DNA of 64,000 bases, taken from NCBI RefSeq assembly GCF_021261325.1, contig NZ_JAJSBI010000024.1:112387-176386 (forward strand), given 5' to 3'. Source of the stretch: Streptomyces guryensis. GTDB lineage: Bacteria > Actinomycetota > Actinomycetes > Streptomycetales > Streptomycetaceae. A model generated the notes under the pieces. The model saw nothing but the letters and a program-made list of their open reading frames with translations. It was not told where the DNA came from and searched no databases. This document shows, piece by piece, positions 43,777-52,030 of this stretch. How positions within the stretch are numbered: position 1 is the first letter of the stretch; each line of letters begins with the position of its first letter. Position numbers and translations under genes: made by a program.

Positions 43777-43821
43777 TGGAGCCGCCTTCGGGATTCGAAC
43801 CCGAGACCTACGCATTACGAG
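43777..43821 (-). repeat. att-like direct repeat, copy 2: tRNA-Thr(CGU) 3' half
   Basis: Identical over 45 bp to 12805-12849, same orientation, again only the 3' half of tRNA-Thr with CCA and no 5' half. Flanks are also related: a 19-bp word (TGCACCGTCCAAAGGCGTC) lies exactly 144 bp from the core start in both copies (12949 and 43921), and GATC 102 bp from it in both. The two copies enclose about 31 kb that contain all of block II. Confidence 0.8.
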
Positions 43822-44554
43822 ACCATGAGCGTTCATGTTGCGTAGTGCCCCGCCGTGCCGCCCAGTGACGTTTTTCCTGATCAGAGCACGTACAGCAGGT
43901 TGACCCGTGCCAAGCCGTGATGCACCGTCCAAAGGCGTCTGTCCACCGGCTGTCCACCGGCGGGGCAGTCGGATGAGGTCAGCGAGGGCACCGCATGGCT
44001 GCATGCATAGCCCCTGACGAGGCCAGACAGGCACATGAGAGCGCTTGGCGGACCACGACAAAAGCGCCTTCCTCGCTGCCGGCCGGATGACGGCCAGCGC
44101 CCAGCAGGGCAGCCCATGTGCGGTCGGCGCTCCCTGGCCGTGTCGCACGCAGCACGGGGGGGGCAGCGCCGGTGTGCAGTACGACCAGCCATGACGCCTG
44201 CATATCGCCTGCACATCCGGTCGATTCGGATGGGCAGGCCGGCCTATTCCATCCATGCGACGACCTGGCGGCGGTCGGCCGCGCCCGCGTCCGTCGGGCC
44301 CGACACGTCGTCCGTTCCGCCGGCGCGCGACCACACGATGCGGGGCCAGCCGACCAGACATAACGCGGGCCCTGATCATCTTCGGTCGGAGCCCGCGGCA
44401 TGCCCTGGTCCCGGCGGGCCGATTCCGAACAGAAGTCTCTGTGAGCCGCAGCGGCCGTTGGCAAGCGCCCGCCGTTCGGCCTGCTAGGCGGCGTGCGCGT
44501 GGTGCCGACATGACAGTGGTCTTGCAGTACCGCCGCACCTGGGGTGCCCCGTAC

Positions 44555-46107
44555 TACAGCCTCAGATCTTGTGACTGCTGATCGGTGCTGATCGTTGTCC
44601 GGTCATGCTGATGGATGTGAGTGCAGAGCACGTTGAGGGTTGGGCGGAGGAACTGGCTGTTCTGACAGGCGAGTTGGGGCATCTGTTCGCCCGGCCGGAG
44701 CCGCGGGAGGTTTTCGCCGATCTCATCGAGGGGCTGCTGTCGGACCTGGGCCGAAAGAACGGCTGGACGATGGCCGGTCGGGCCGGGCATGCCACCCCGC
44801 ACCGGATCCAGAAGTTCCTTGGCGAGGCGTCCTGGAGCGCGGACACGCTGCTGGCCGAAGTGCAGGCTTACGTGGCACGGGAGTTGGGAGACCAGGACGC
44901 GACGCTGGCGCTGGACGACACCCAGGTGATCAAGAAGGGGGACAAGTCCGTCGGGGTCGCCCACCAGCACTGCGGGACGACCGGCGACGTCCGCAACTGC
45001 CAGGTCATGGTGATGCTCATCTACGCCGCAGCGAGCGGCCACACCTTCTACGACCGGCGCCGGTACCTGCCGGAGTCCTGGACGAAGGATCGTGAGCGGT
45101 GCCGGGCGGCCGGGGTGCCCGACGAGTTCGCCTTCGCCACCAAGCCGCGGCTGGGCATCGCTATGCTGGCCGGTGCGGCGGCCGACGCGCTGCCGATTTC
45201 CTGGGTGGCCGCGGACGCGGACTACGGCAAGGACCCCGCCCCCAGGTCCTGGCTGCACGATCAGCAGATCCGTTATGTGCTCGCGGTGCCGGTCACCCTG
45301 CCGGTTCAGGGCCCGCCGGGCAAGCCGCGCCTGCTGAAGGGCGCGGCGGCAGGTGATCTGCTGCACTACGCCACGGTGCGCGGGCAGTGGGAGCGCCGCA
45401 GCCAGGGCGAGGGCTCCAAGGGGCAGCGCAGTTACGACTGGGCCTGGTTCGATGTCACCCTGCCCGGACAGATGCCGGCCGACGGCTTCGCCCACTGGCT
45501 GCTGATCCGCCGCAGCACCGACAAGAAGCAACTGGCCCGCGGCCGCGTGGACTTCGAGTACGCGTACTTCCTCGTCCACGCCCCCTCCACCGACCCGGTC
45601 ACCGAGGCGATCGTGAAGGCCGGAGTCCGCTGGAGATCGAGGAGAACAACGAGCTTGCCAAGCAGATCACCGGGCTCGGCCAGTACCAGGTCCGCCGCTG
45701 GATCTCATGGCACCGGCACGTGACCTGCGCGATGCTCGCCCTGGCCTCCCTGACCGTCCAGCGCGCCCGCCATCCCGACCCGGAACCAGAACCCGTGGAC
45801 GAGCCCACCGGGCAGCCCACCGGCCCGGACCCGGCAGACGAGGGAAAAGCGCAGGAGACGGCGGGAAGGAGCACCTCCCGCTGATCCGGCTGACCATCCC
45901 GGCCCTCGACTGTCTTCTCGCGGCCACCGCCCTGACCGCCCACCACAGCGACGACTACCACCTCAAGCAGCATCACTGGCGAGCCCTGCACCAGACCCGG
46001 GCCACCGTCAGCCACTACAAACGGCGCGGCGACCCTTTGCCCGCCCGCCTCCGCCCCTGGCGACAACCCGAGCAGAACCGATCACAACATCAAGATCTGA
46101 GGCTGTA
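44555..46107 (+). mobile_element. IS701-family insertion sequence (defective copy)
   Basis: A 1553-bp element with perfect 17-bp terminal inverted repeats TACAGCCTCAGATCTTG (44555-44571 and complement 46091-46107) and a 4-bp target duplication GTAC (44551-44554 and 46108-46111). It carries one transposase frame, broken by two frameshifts. The intact ends and duplication say that it moved as a unit, and that the coding damage came later or was carried by a helped copy. Confidence 0.9.
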
Positions 46108-46108
46108 G
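44605..46108 (+). pseudogene. IS701-family DDE transposase, frameshifted
   Basis: The first frame from ATG 44605/44611 gives about 345 residues with ALDDTQVIKKG and VAADADYGKD, the first two catalytic Asp. At about 45630 one base is missing: the family text continues in another frame as EENNELAKQITGLGQYQVRRW, which holds the catalytic Glu. A second shift near 45870 is needed to reach the C-terminal part (LIRLTIPALDCLLAAT...), ending in a TAG that uses the target duplication. With two shifts it should not make active transposase. Confidence 0.85.
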
Positions 46109-46339
46109 TACCCGCCTGGAACCGGAGGTACCCACACACGCTGTGCCAGTCCGGCGCCGGTCTGTTCCAAACGCACCCACGCCCGGAACTCATGCATGAC
46201 CTGACCCCAGCTCAGCTCGGGTACGTCCGGCGGGGTCGTGGGCGAGGCAGCCACGGCCTGGCGGTAGGCCGCGAAGCCCGCCTCTCGCCGATGCCCTGGC
46301 CTGACTGTCCACCACGCCGCTGACCTGGCACAAGAACAT

Positions 46340-46686
46340 CCGTAATGTCGCCATCGACATGTCGGCCACCTACCGCGCCGCGATCCGCACCGGCCTGCCC
46401 GAGGTGGTCGACGTCGTCCAGCTCGGCGAAACCTGCAGTGCCATGCTCTCCGAGCAACCGGACCAGACCGGGATCAACGTGATCGGCGGGAGGGCTGCCG
46501 CACGCCACGCTGCGGGCCAGCTCCAAGGACATACGCATCGTCACCGACACCGCGCGCCATCGGTGCCGCCCTCGATGCCGTTGCTGCGCAGCTCATGTCG
46601 TCGGCCGTGGCCCGTGGAGAGACGGCTCTCGGCCACTTCGCCCTGCTTCGCGGCGTCGGACTGCTCAGCGCCTACGACCACGAGTA
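46340..46686 (+). pseudogene. Relic of mobile-element genes (ISL3-like transposase piece and a following fragment)
   Basis: Around 46340-46430 the plus strand reads AIDMSATYRAAIRTGLPEV then DVVQLG, which resembles the core of ISL3 transposases (IDMxxxYRxAxRxxLP...FHVVQL) with an internal loss. About 46490-46686, in changing frames, comes a fragment ending GHFALLRGVGLLSAYDHE-stop, similar to the end of small mobile-element proteins. Neither has a start or full length. Confidence 0.5.
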
Positions 46687-47390
46687 GACGAGGCCCTCAT
46701 ACCACGCTTGCAGGATGGGAGGAAGCACCGTGCGCCCGCCCGCATACCCGACACCCGACGCGCACTGCCCTGACCCCTCACGGCGGTTCTGGCCGCACGC
46801 GTGACGAGAGATCTTCCATGACTGAAACAGGACGACCAGCATGTGACGTACGACACATTAATCACCGAGCCTGCAAGCGCTTTCTAGACAATCGGCAATC
46901 GGAGGTTTCGGCCGTCGCGAAGCCCAGCGGAGGCAAGCAATGTACCGATCCGGCCACAGATGCCAGCAGTCCCAAGGGATGTGGACGCTTCGCGGGTTGC
47001 GACTCGCGGAGTCATGACCCACCGGACGACCCATCGGACCACACCCGACCGCACCCATCGCTGGCCAATTTCAGTCACCTTGTGCCGCCTCAGACATCCC
47101 TGAGCGTCGCCGATACGAGGTTGACGCTGCGCACTGCTTCGGAGACAGTAATTCGCGATCACCGGCTCACGCAGCCCGAGTTCACCTTTGCCATCGACTC
47201 GTTCAACCAATGGCAAAGGAAATGCTAAAAGATGCTTGAGCGACGACACCCTGTCGCCTGCTGTCGGTGACTCGATATGGGCGCCGTGTGCGAACCACAC
47301 GGAGCGCAGGGGGAGAACCACCTCACCTCCCCCCTTGCGGGCCCCGGCCACTGTATTCAGAAATCGAACGGTAAGTCATGGCCTGCAGTT

Positions 47391-47423
47391 CCATCCTGTG
47401 TGTGGCAATAACACACAGGATGG
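47391..47423. other. Strong hairpin upstream of block III
   Basis: A perfect 13-bp inverted repeat (CCATCCTGTGTGT and its complement) with 7-base loop GGCAATA, 161 bp before the first glycosyltransferase start. It has no U-run, and no gene ends just before it. It could be an operator, a leader structure, or the terminator of a lost gene. Confidence 0.55.
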
Positions 47424-47583
47424 AATCGGGCGCCCGAAATGCCGAGGAAATTCCGCAGGGTTTTCCTGCACTGCCCCTGTCCAGTGGACTGCGGTCCCGC
47501 CACTGCAGCCCGCTCTGCCCGGCGCAGACTTAAATTCGCAACATCTTACGTTTCCCGGGATTAACAGCGCGAATTGAGGGAAA

Positions 47584-48864
47584 ATGAAAAATAACGCCAT
47601 CGTGGTTGCCTCGATCGACGGGTTGGCAACACTCGAGTGTGGTATTGCCAGCATCGTCCACTGGTTCTTCGAAGAGTTTGACGACATCCGCGCACAGTCA
47701 CCGACCCTCCAGACGTCCGACTGGTCGCTGTATGCGCTGAGCCCGGAGCTCGACGTGTCCTCGTCGGACTACTCCGAGACCGTCCATGGCATTGTTTCCT
47801 CGGTTTGCAAGAAGTACGGCGGCAGCTTCGAGTGGTTTCCCGTCGCGGACAGCTCCAGTCTCCGCTCCGTATGGTCTCTGGACAAACCGCGTCGCTGGGA
47901 CGAGATGTGCCAGTCGCTGGCTGCTTCGGTACGACAGCTGTGCGCACGCCACGAACGCGTCACAGTACTCGTCCACGGTGTCATGCTGACAGCCCTTCGA
48001 AGCTATCTACTCGACATCGACAACGTGCAGGTGGTGTTCATTGCACACAGCCTCGGCCGCGTTTTCTCGGACAAGGCGTCGGACAACAGGACCCAGTTCG
48101 AGGACCGGGCTTTCGCGGACATGGCCCGGTTCCCGCAGGATCGCATCGGCTATATCGGTCCTTACTTCAAGGACATCCTCACGCAGAGCTACGACAGGAC
48201 CGAGAGTCAGCTCGCTCCCTTTGTGAACGGGATACCCAAGAACTCTTTCCGTTTCCCCGCCGACACGGAATCGGCGGACCGAAAGAGTTATCTGGCATCT
48301 CAAGGCATCCCCTTGGAAAAGCAACTCATCTTCTCATGGGGAAGATGTACGGGACAAAAGGGGTTCGATGCACTCATCCCGGCGTACCGGGAGTTCCTAA
48401 AGCGCGCACCTGACACTTGGCATCTCGTTCTGCTGATGCCGCAGGAGGTCTCGCCGACCGAATACGTGGCACTCCTCGACAGGCAACTCACGGAACTGCC
48501 CGCCTCATCATACACCGTTATACGCCACTTCGATGCGAAGCTCCCCTATTATCTACTGCGCGAGGAGGCGTTGAAAATTGTCGCGTTCGCCTCACGCTTC
48601 GAGGGTGCGCCTCTGAGCGTTCTGGAAACCCTTCAGTTCGGCCACAGTGACCTCAAGATCGTTTGGCACGACATCCCCTCGATCTCCCAGTTCATGGGCG
48701 GTCTACAGCAGTCATTCCCGCTCGAATCCCTGGAGACGCGTTACGTGCTAGACACCTTGCTGCGCGCCAGCCGAGCGGACGTGACCTTCAGTACGCGGGG
48801 AGAGTATTCCTACAGCGGCAACACCGCGATCGGACTCGAATCCGTACTGGCTTGGTGGAAATAA
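47584..48864 (+). CDS. GT4-like (GT-B fold) glycosyltransferase, copy 1
   Basis: A 426-residue protein. The N-terminal half begins VVASIDGLATLECGIASIV (GT-B acceptor domain); the C-terminal half has SWGRCTGQKGFDALIPAY and RFEGAPLSVLETLQFG with E340-x7-E348, the donor phosphate/ribose motif of retaining GT4-type enzymes. No membrane segment, so it acts in the cytosol. ATG 47584 follows GAGGGAAA. The next gene is a close paralogue; they probably add two related sugars or work as a pair. No sugar biosynthesis genes are in the window, so a common nucleotide sugar or distant genes must supply the donor. Confidence 0.85.
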   Translation: MKNNAIVVASIDGLATLECGIASIVHWFFEEFDDIRAQSPTLQTSDWSLYALSPELDVSSSDYSETVHGIVSSVCKKYGGSFEWFPVADSSSLRSVWSLDKPRRWDEMCQSLAASVRQLCARHERVTVLVHGVMLTALRSYLLDIDNVQVVFIAHSLGRVFSDKASDNRTQFEDRAFADMARFPQDRIGYIGPYFKDILTQSYDRTESQLAPFVNGIPKNSFRFPADTESADRKSYLASQGIPLEKQLIFSWGRCTGQKGFDALIPAYREFLKRAPDTWHLVLLMPQEVSPTEYVALLDRQLTELPASSYTVIRHFDAKLPYYLLREEALKIVAFASRFEGAPLSVLETLQFGHSDLKIVWHDIPSISQFMGGLQQSFPLESLETRYVLDTLLRASRADVTFSTRGEYSYSGNTAIGLESVLAWWK

Positions 48865-49013
48865 CATCTGGACGCAGCCGGCATTCATGCCAGTAGCCGC
48901 CGTTTCGGCAGAGTTGGGACCGCCCCTCGGACGGACCTAACTCTGCGGTGTCCGAGGAAACTGATCGACGGCTACTCCTGTTGTCGAACTTCCTTCAAGA
49001 TTGGCTGTGCAGA

Positions 49014-50297
49014 GTGCGTACGAAGAACGCTATTGCGGTCGCATCCATCGACGGACTGGCGACGCTGGAAAGCGGAATCGCCAGTGTCGTTCATTGGTTT
49101 TTCGAAGAGTTCAACGACATCCGTGCGCAAACGCCGGCGCTTCAGAGGAGCGACTGGACGTTGTATGCGTTGAGTCCACAGATCGACGTGTCGTCGCCAG
49201 ACTTCTCGCCGACCGTCCACGGAATCGTTTCGTCGGTGTGCAAGACGTATGGCGGCAGCTTCGAATGGTTCCCTGTCGCAGACAGCTCAAGCCTTCGAGC
49301 GGTTTGGTCTCTGGATCAGCCGCACCGGTGGGAAGAGATGTGTCAAGCCCTCGCAGCTTCTGTTCGTCAACTGTGCGCACGGCATGATCAGGTCACCGTC
49401 CTGGTCCACGGGATCATGTTGACGGCTCTGCGGAGCTACCTGCCTGACGTGGACAACGTTCAGGTGGTCTTCGTCGCTCACAGCCTCGGACGGGTCTTCG
49501 AAGACAAGGCTTCCGATCACCGCACACGGTTTGAGGATCGAGCCTTCGCGGACATGGCTCGGTTCCCCCAGGACCGCATCGGCTATATCGGCTCGTACTT
49601 CCAAGGGATTCTCACGGAGAGATACGGTCGCACCGCTGAGCAACTCGTCCCGCTCATCAACGGGATACCCAGGAATTCATTCCGGTTTCCCCCCGATACC
49701 ACCTCGACTGAGCGAAAGGACTACCTGTCCCGTCACGGAATTCCGATGGAAAAGAATCTCATCTTTTCATGGGGGCGCTGTACGGGCCAGAAAGGATTTG
49801 ACACTCTCATCCCGGCCTACCGGAAACTGTTGCATGACATCTCGAATGACTGGCATCTCGTCCTGCTGATGCCCCAGGAGGTCTCGCCGCCCGAATACGT
49901 GGCACTGTTGGACGATCAGCTGGAAGAACTTCCCGTCGGCTCGTACACCGCCATCCGCAACTTCGACGGTACGCTGCCCTACTATCTGCTGCGCGAACAG
50001 GTGCTGAAGGTCGTTGTATTCGCCTCCCGCTTCGAAGGAGCGCCCTTGAGCGTTCTGGAGGCGCTCCAGTTCGGTCATCCGAACCTCACGTTCGTCTGGC
50101 ACGACATCCCCTCCATCAGCCAATTCCTGGGAAATCTGCAAGAGTCCTTCCCATTCCCATCCCTGGAACCCCGGCACATCGCAGACGCGCTCTTGCGTGC
50201 CACCCGCGCGGATCAGGTCAACGGTGAGCGGGTGTGCGACGGATTCAGCACCAATACCTCGGCCGGCCTCCAGAGCGTTCTGGAATGGTGGGAATGA
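49014..50297 (+). CDS. GT4-like glycosyltransferase, copy 2 (tandem paralogue)
   Basis: 427 residues from GTG 49014, the start that aligns with copy 1 (VRTKNAIAVASIDGLATLES); GTG 48948 would add 22 residues, and neither has a clear ribosome site. It is alike over its whole length to copy 1: the same SWGRCTGQKGFDTLIPAY and RFEGAPLSVLEALQFG motifs, and long shared stretches in the middle. The most different parts are the C-terminal 30 residues and the region near residues 200-240. The MFS start overlaps its stop (ATGA). The duplication looks old enough for the two to have gained distinct acceptors. Confidence 0.83.
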   Translation: MRTKNAIAVASIDGLATLESGIASVVHWFFEEFNDIRAQTPALQRSDWTLYALSPQIDVSSPDFSPTVHGIVSSVCKTYGGSFEWFPVADSSSLRAVWSLDQPHRWEEMCQALAASVRQLCARHDQVTVLVHGIMLTALRSYLPDVDNVQVVFVAHSLGRVFEDKASDHRTRFEDRAFADMARFPQDRIGYIGSYFQGILTERYGRTAEQLVPLINGIPRNSFRFPPDTTSTERKDYLSRHGIPMEKNLIFSWGRCTGQKGFDTLIPAYRKLLHDISNDWHLVLLMPQEVSPPEYVALLDDQLEELPVGSYTAIRNFDGTLPYYLLREQVLKVVVFASRFEGAPLSVLEALQFGHPNLTFVWHDIPSISQFLGNLQESFPFPSLEPRHIADALLRATRADQVNGERVCDGFSTNTSAGLQSVLEWWE

Positions 50298-51502
50298 AGC
50301 AGGAGGCACGTATTTCAGTGACGTCCAGCCATGCGGTCGATTCCTCGCGGGAAATACGCACAATCCGCGCGGCCTATTTGCTCACGAGCTTCCCGCTCAC
50401 GTCGTGGTACAGCCAGGTTGACGCGGTCCAGAGCCGACTGGGGGTGGATGACGGACGCTGGGGCCTGCTGCTCCTGGTTGCTCCGCTCGTCACGCTCTGC
50501 AGTATGCGGGTGTATGTAAGTCTCGTCCCGAGACACCTGGCGCACATCATGTTGAACGGCGCACTGGTCGGCATAGCCGTCGACGTCTTCTTCATCGGCC
50601 GGAGCCGGTCGCAATTTGCCCTGGTGGTATGCCTAGTCGCGCTCGGCCTGCTCAACGGCGTCTGCCAGGTCGAGTCGAACAGTCGAGCGCACGCCGTGGA
50701 AGTGCTGTCCGGTCGACAGATCTTCACCTCCTGTCACGGGTACTTCTCCATCGGGGTCCTAGCCGCTGGGCTCACCGCGTTCGGTACCGCTCAACTGCAC
50801 ATGTCCTTCGTGGCGCACTTTTCCCTGGTCCTGATCGTCGGGATGGCGGGGGTATGGATGTTCCGCGTGCGGCCGCTGCCGCCGGCCTCCGAGGTGCAGG
50901 TCGGTTCCTCGTCGGAAACCCTCACAGCTGCGGCCACTCCCCGATCACCGCGTCTGCCGCTGGTGGCGCTGATGGTTCTGGCCTTCGTTCTGCTTGGCAT
51001 CGAATCGTCGGTCAACACCTGGCACGCCAAGTTCGTCGAAACCGGACTTCACTTGCCCGGCTACGGGGGAGCCGCCTACGCCGCCTACGCAGCGGGGGGC
51101 CTCGTCGTGCGCTTCAGCGGTGACGCCATCCGCAGAAGGGCCGGTGCTCTGACGCTGTTCACAGTTGTCGGACCACTCTCCGTCTGCTGCCTGCTCTGGG
51201 CGCTGCTCGACGCCAACGCGGTCAGCGCGCTCCTCGCCTTCCTGACTCTCGGTATCGCGCTGGGCATCGCCTATCCCGATGTCCTCAAGCTGGGCGCCGA
51301 GTTGAGCACCGATAAAGCGGCCGAGCGTGTCTCTAAGATCATTACAGCCGGGACACTCGGCGTGCTCCTTTCGAATCCGTTCATGGGCGCAGTGAGTGAA
51401 TGGCTTTCGGTTGAAGCCGGCTTCGAGTTGCTTGCCGTGCTCCTGCTTGTCACGGCCGCCACGTTGGCCGTGCTGCGAGTGCATAGGAAATTCGAAGGCT
51501 GA
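50294..51502 (+). CDS. MFS transporter
   Basis: A 402-residue membrane protein with about 11-12 hydrophobic segments (for example WGLLLLVAPLVTLCSM, ALVVCLVALGLLNGVCQVESNSRA, LPLVALMVLAFVLLGIESSVNTW). Conserved polar residues in ESNSRAHAVE and ESSVNTWHAKF suggest the sugar/FucP- or YbjJ-like MFS branch. ATG 50294 overlaps the glycosyltransferase stop; the frame stays open upstream. Its coupling to two glycosyltransferases suggests export of a glycosylated product. Confidence 0.85.
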   Translation: MKQEARISVTSSHAVDSSREIRTIRAAYLLTSFPLTSWYSQVDAVQSRLGVDDGRWGLLLLVAPLVTLCSMRVYVSLVPRHLAHIMLNGALVGIAVDVFFIGRSRSQFALVVCLVALGLLNGVCQVESNSRAHAVEVLSGRQIFTSCHGYFSIGVLAAGLTAFGTAQLHMSFVAHFSLVLIVGMAGVWMFRVRPLPPASEVQVGSSSETLTAAATPRSPRLPLVALMVLAFVLLGIESSVNTWHAKFVETGLHLPGYGGAAYAAYAAGGLVVRFSGDAIRRRAGALTLFTVVGPLSVCCLLWALLDANAVSALLAFLTLGIALGIAYPDVLKLGAELSTDKAAERVSKIITAGTLGVLLSNPFMGAVSEWLSVEAGFELLAVLLLVTAATLAVLRVHRKFEG

Positions 51503-52030
51503 TGTGTAAGAACGCAGCACGGCGTTGGATCGTGCCGCGTTCGAGAACACTACCGCCCATTTTTCGCGTTCATCACCCTTTCTCCATCATCGTCATGTCC
51601 TTGACCGTCGGTTGATGCGGCCCGTGCGGGCGGCGCATACGACACCTCCGCAGAGGCGTTCGTGTGCGACGCCTGCAGCCCGGTACCACGTCTTTGGTGC
51701 CGATGCTGTGGAACGCAGTACCGAAACAAGCGACGGCCCTGAGTGACCAGTTCCGGCGTCGCAACCGGTCACTCAGGGGCCTGGGGTTGTCTGCTGTGCG
51801 GCGCCCTGGCCGAACGTGGCGTCCGTACCCACGAGCGCGTTCGGCATGCGGTCGGCGCCGACCTGAACGACTGACTGCCCTCAGATCTCTGTACTGCCTC
51901 GGTGGGCTCGCCGCGTCGCTGTGACGCGCTCCTTCAGAGTCCAACTTCCTTGTCCTGAACGGGAATTCGGTGCCGGTTCGCGCCCCGGTCCCACCCCTGG
52001 CCACACATCGCAGTCCCCATGGAGGGCCGT
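51503..52030. other. 0.5-kb intergenic region before the 6-MSA-type PKS
   Basis: No credible gene. Presumably holds the promoter of the PKS gene. I see no strong hairpin or palindrome. Confidence 0.5.

Larger units (their letters stand above)
43027..44550. other. 1.5-kb gene-poor stretch with att-like scar and transposase relic
   Basis: No credible intact gene. Near 43257-43380 the plus strand reads GGEYSTKVPLSAG and further residues that resemble the middle of an IS5-type transposase, without start or end; I treat it as a possible relic. A run of eight G lies near 44157. The tRNA-Thr relic and hairpin are listed separately. Confidence 0.5.
46112..47583. other. 1.5-kb gene-poor stretch with transposase relics and a hairpin
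   Basis: No intact gene is recognisable. The first half holds relics of an ISL3-like transposase (see 46340-46686). The remainder up to the glycosyltransferase gene is AT-richer and contains a strong hairpin at 47391-47423. It probably provides the promoter of block III. Confidence 0.55.
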
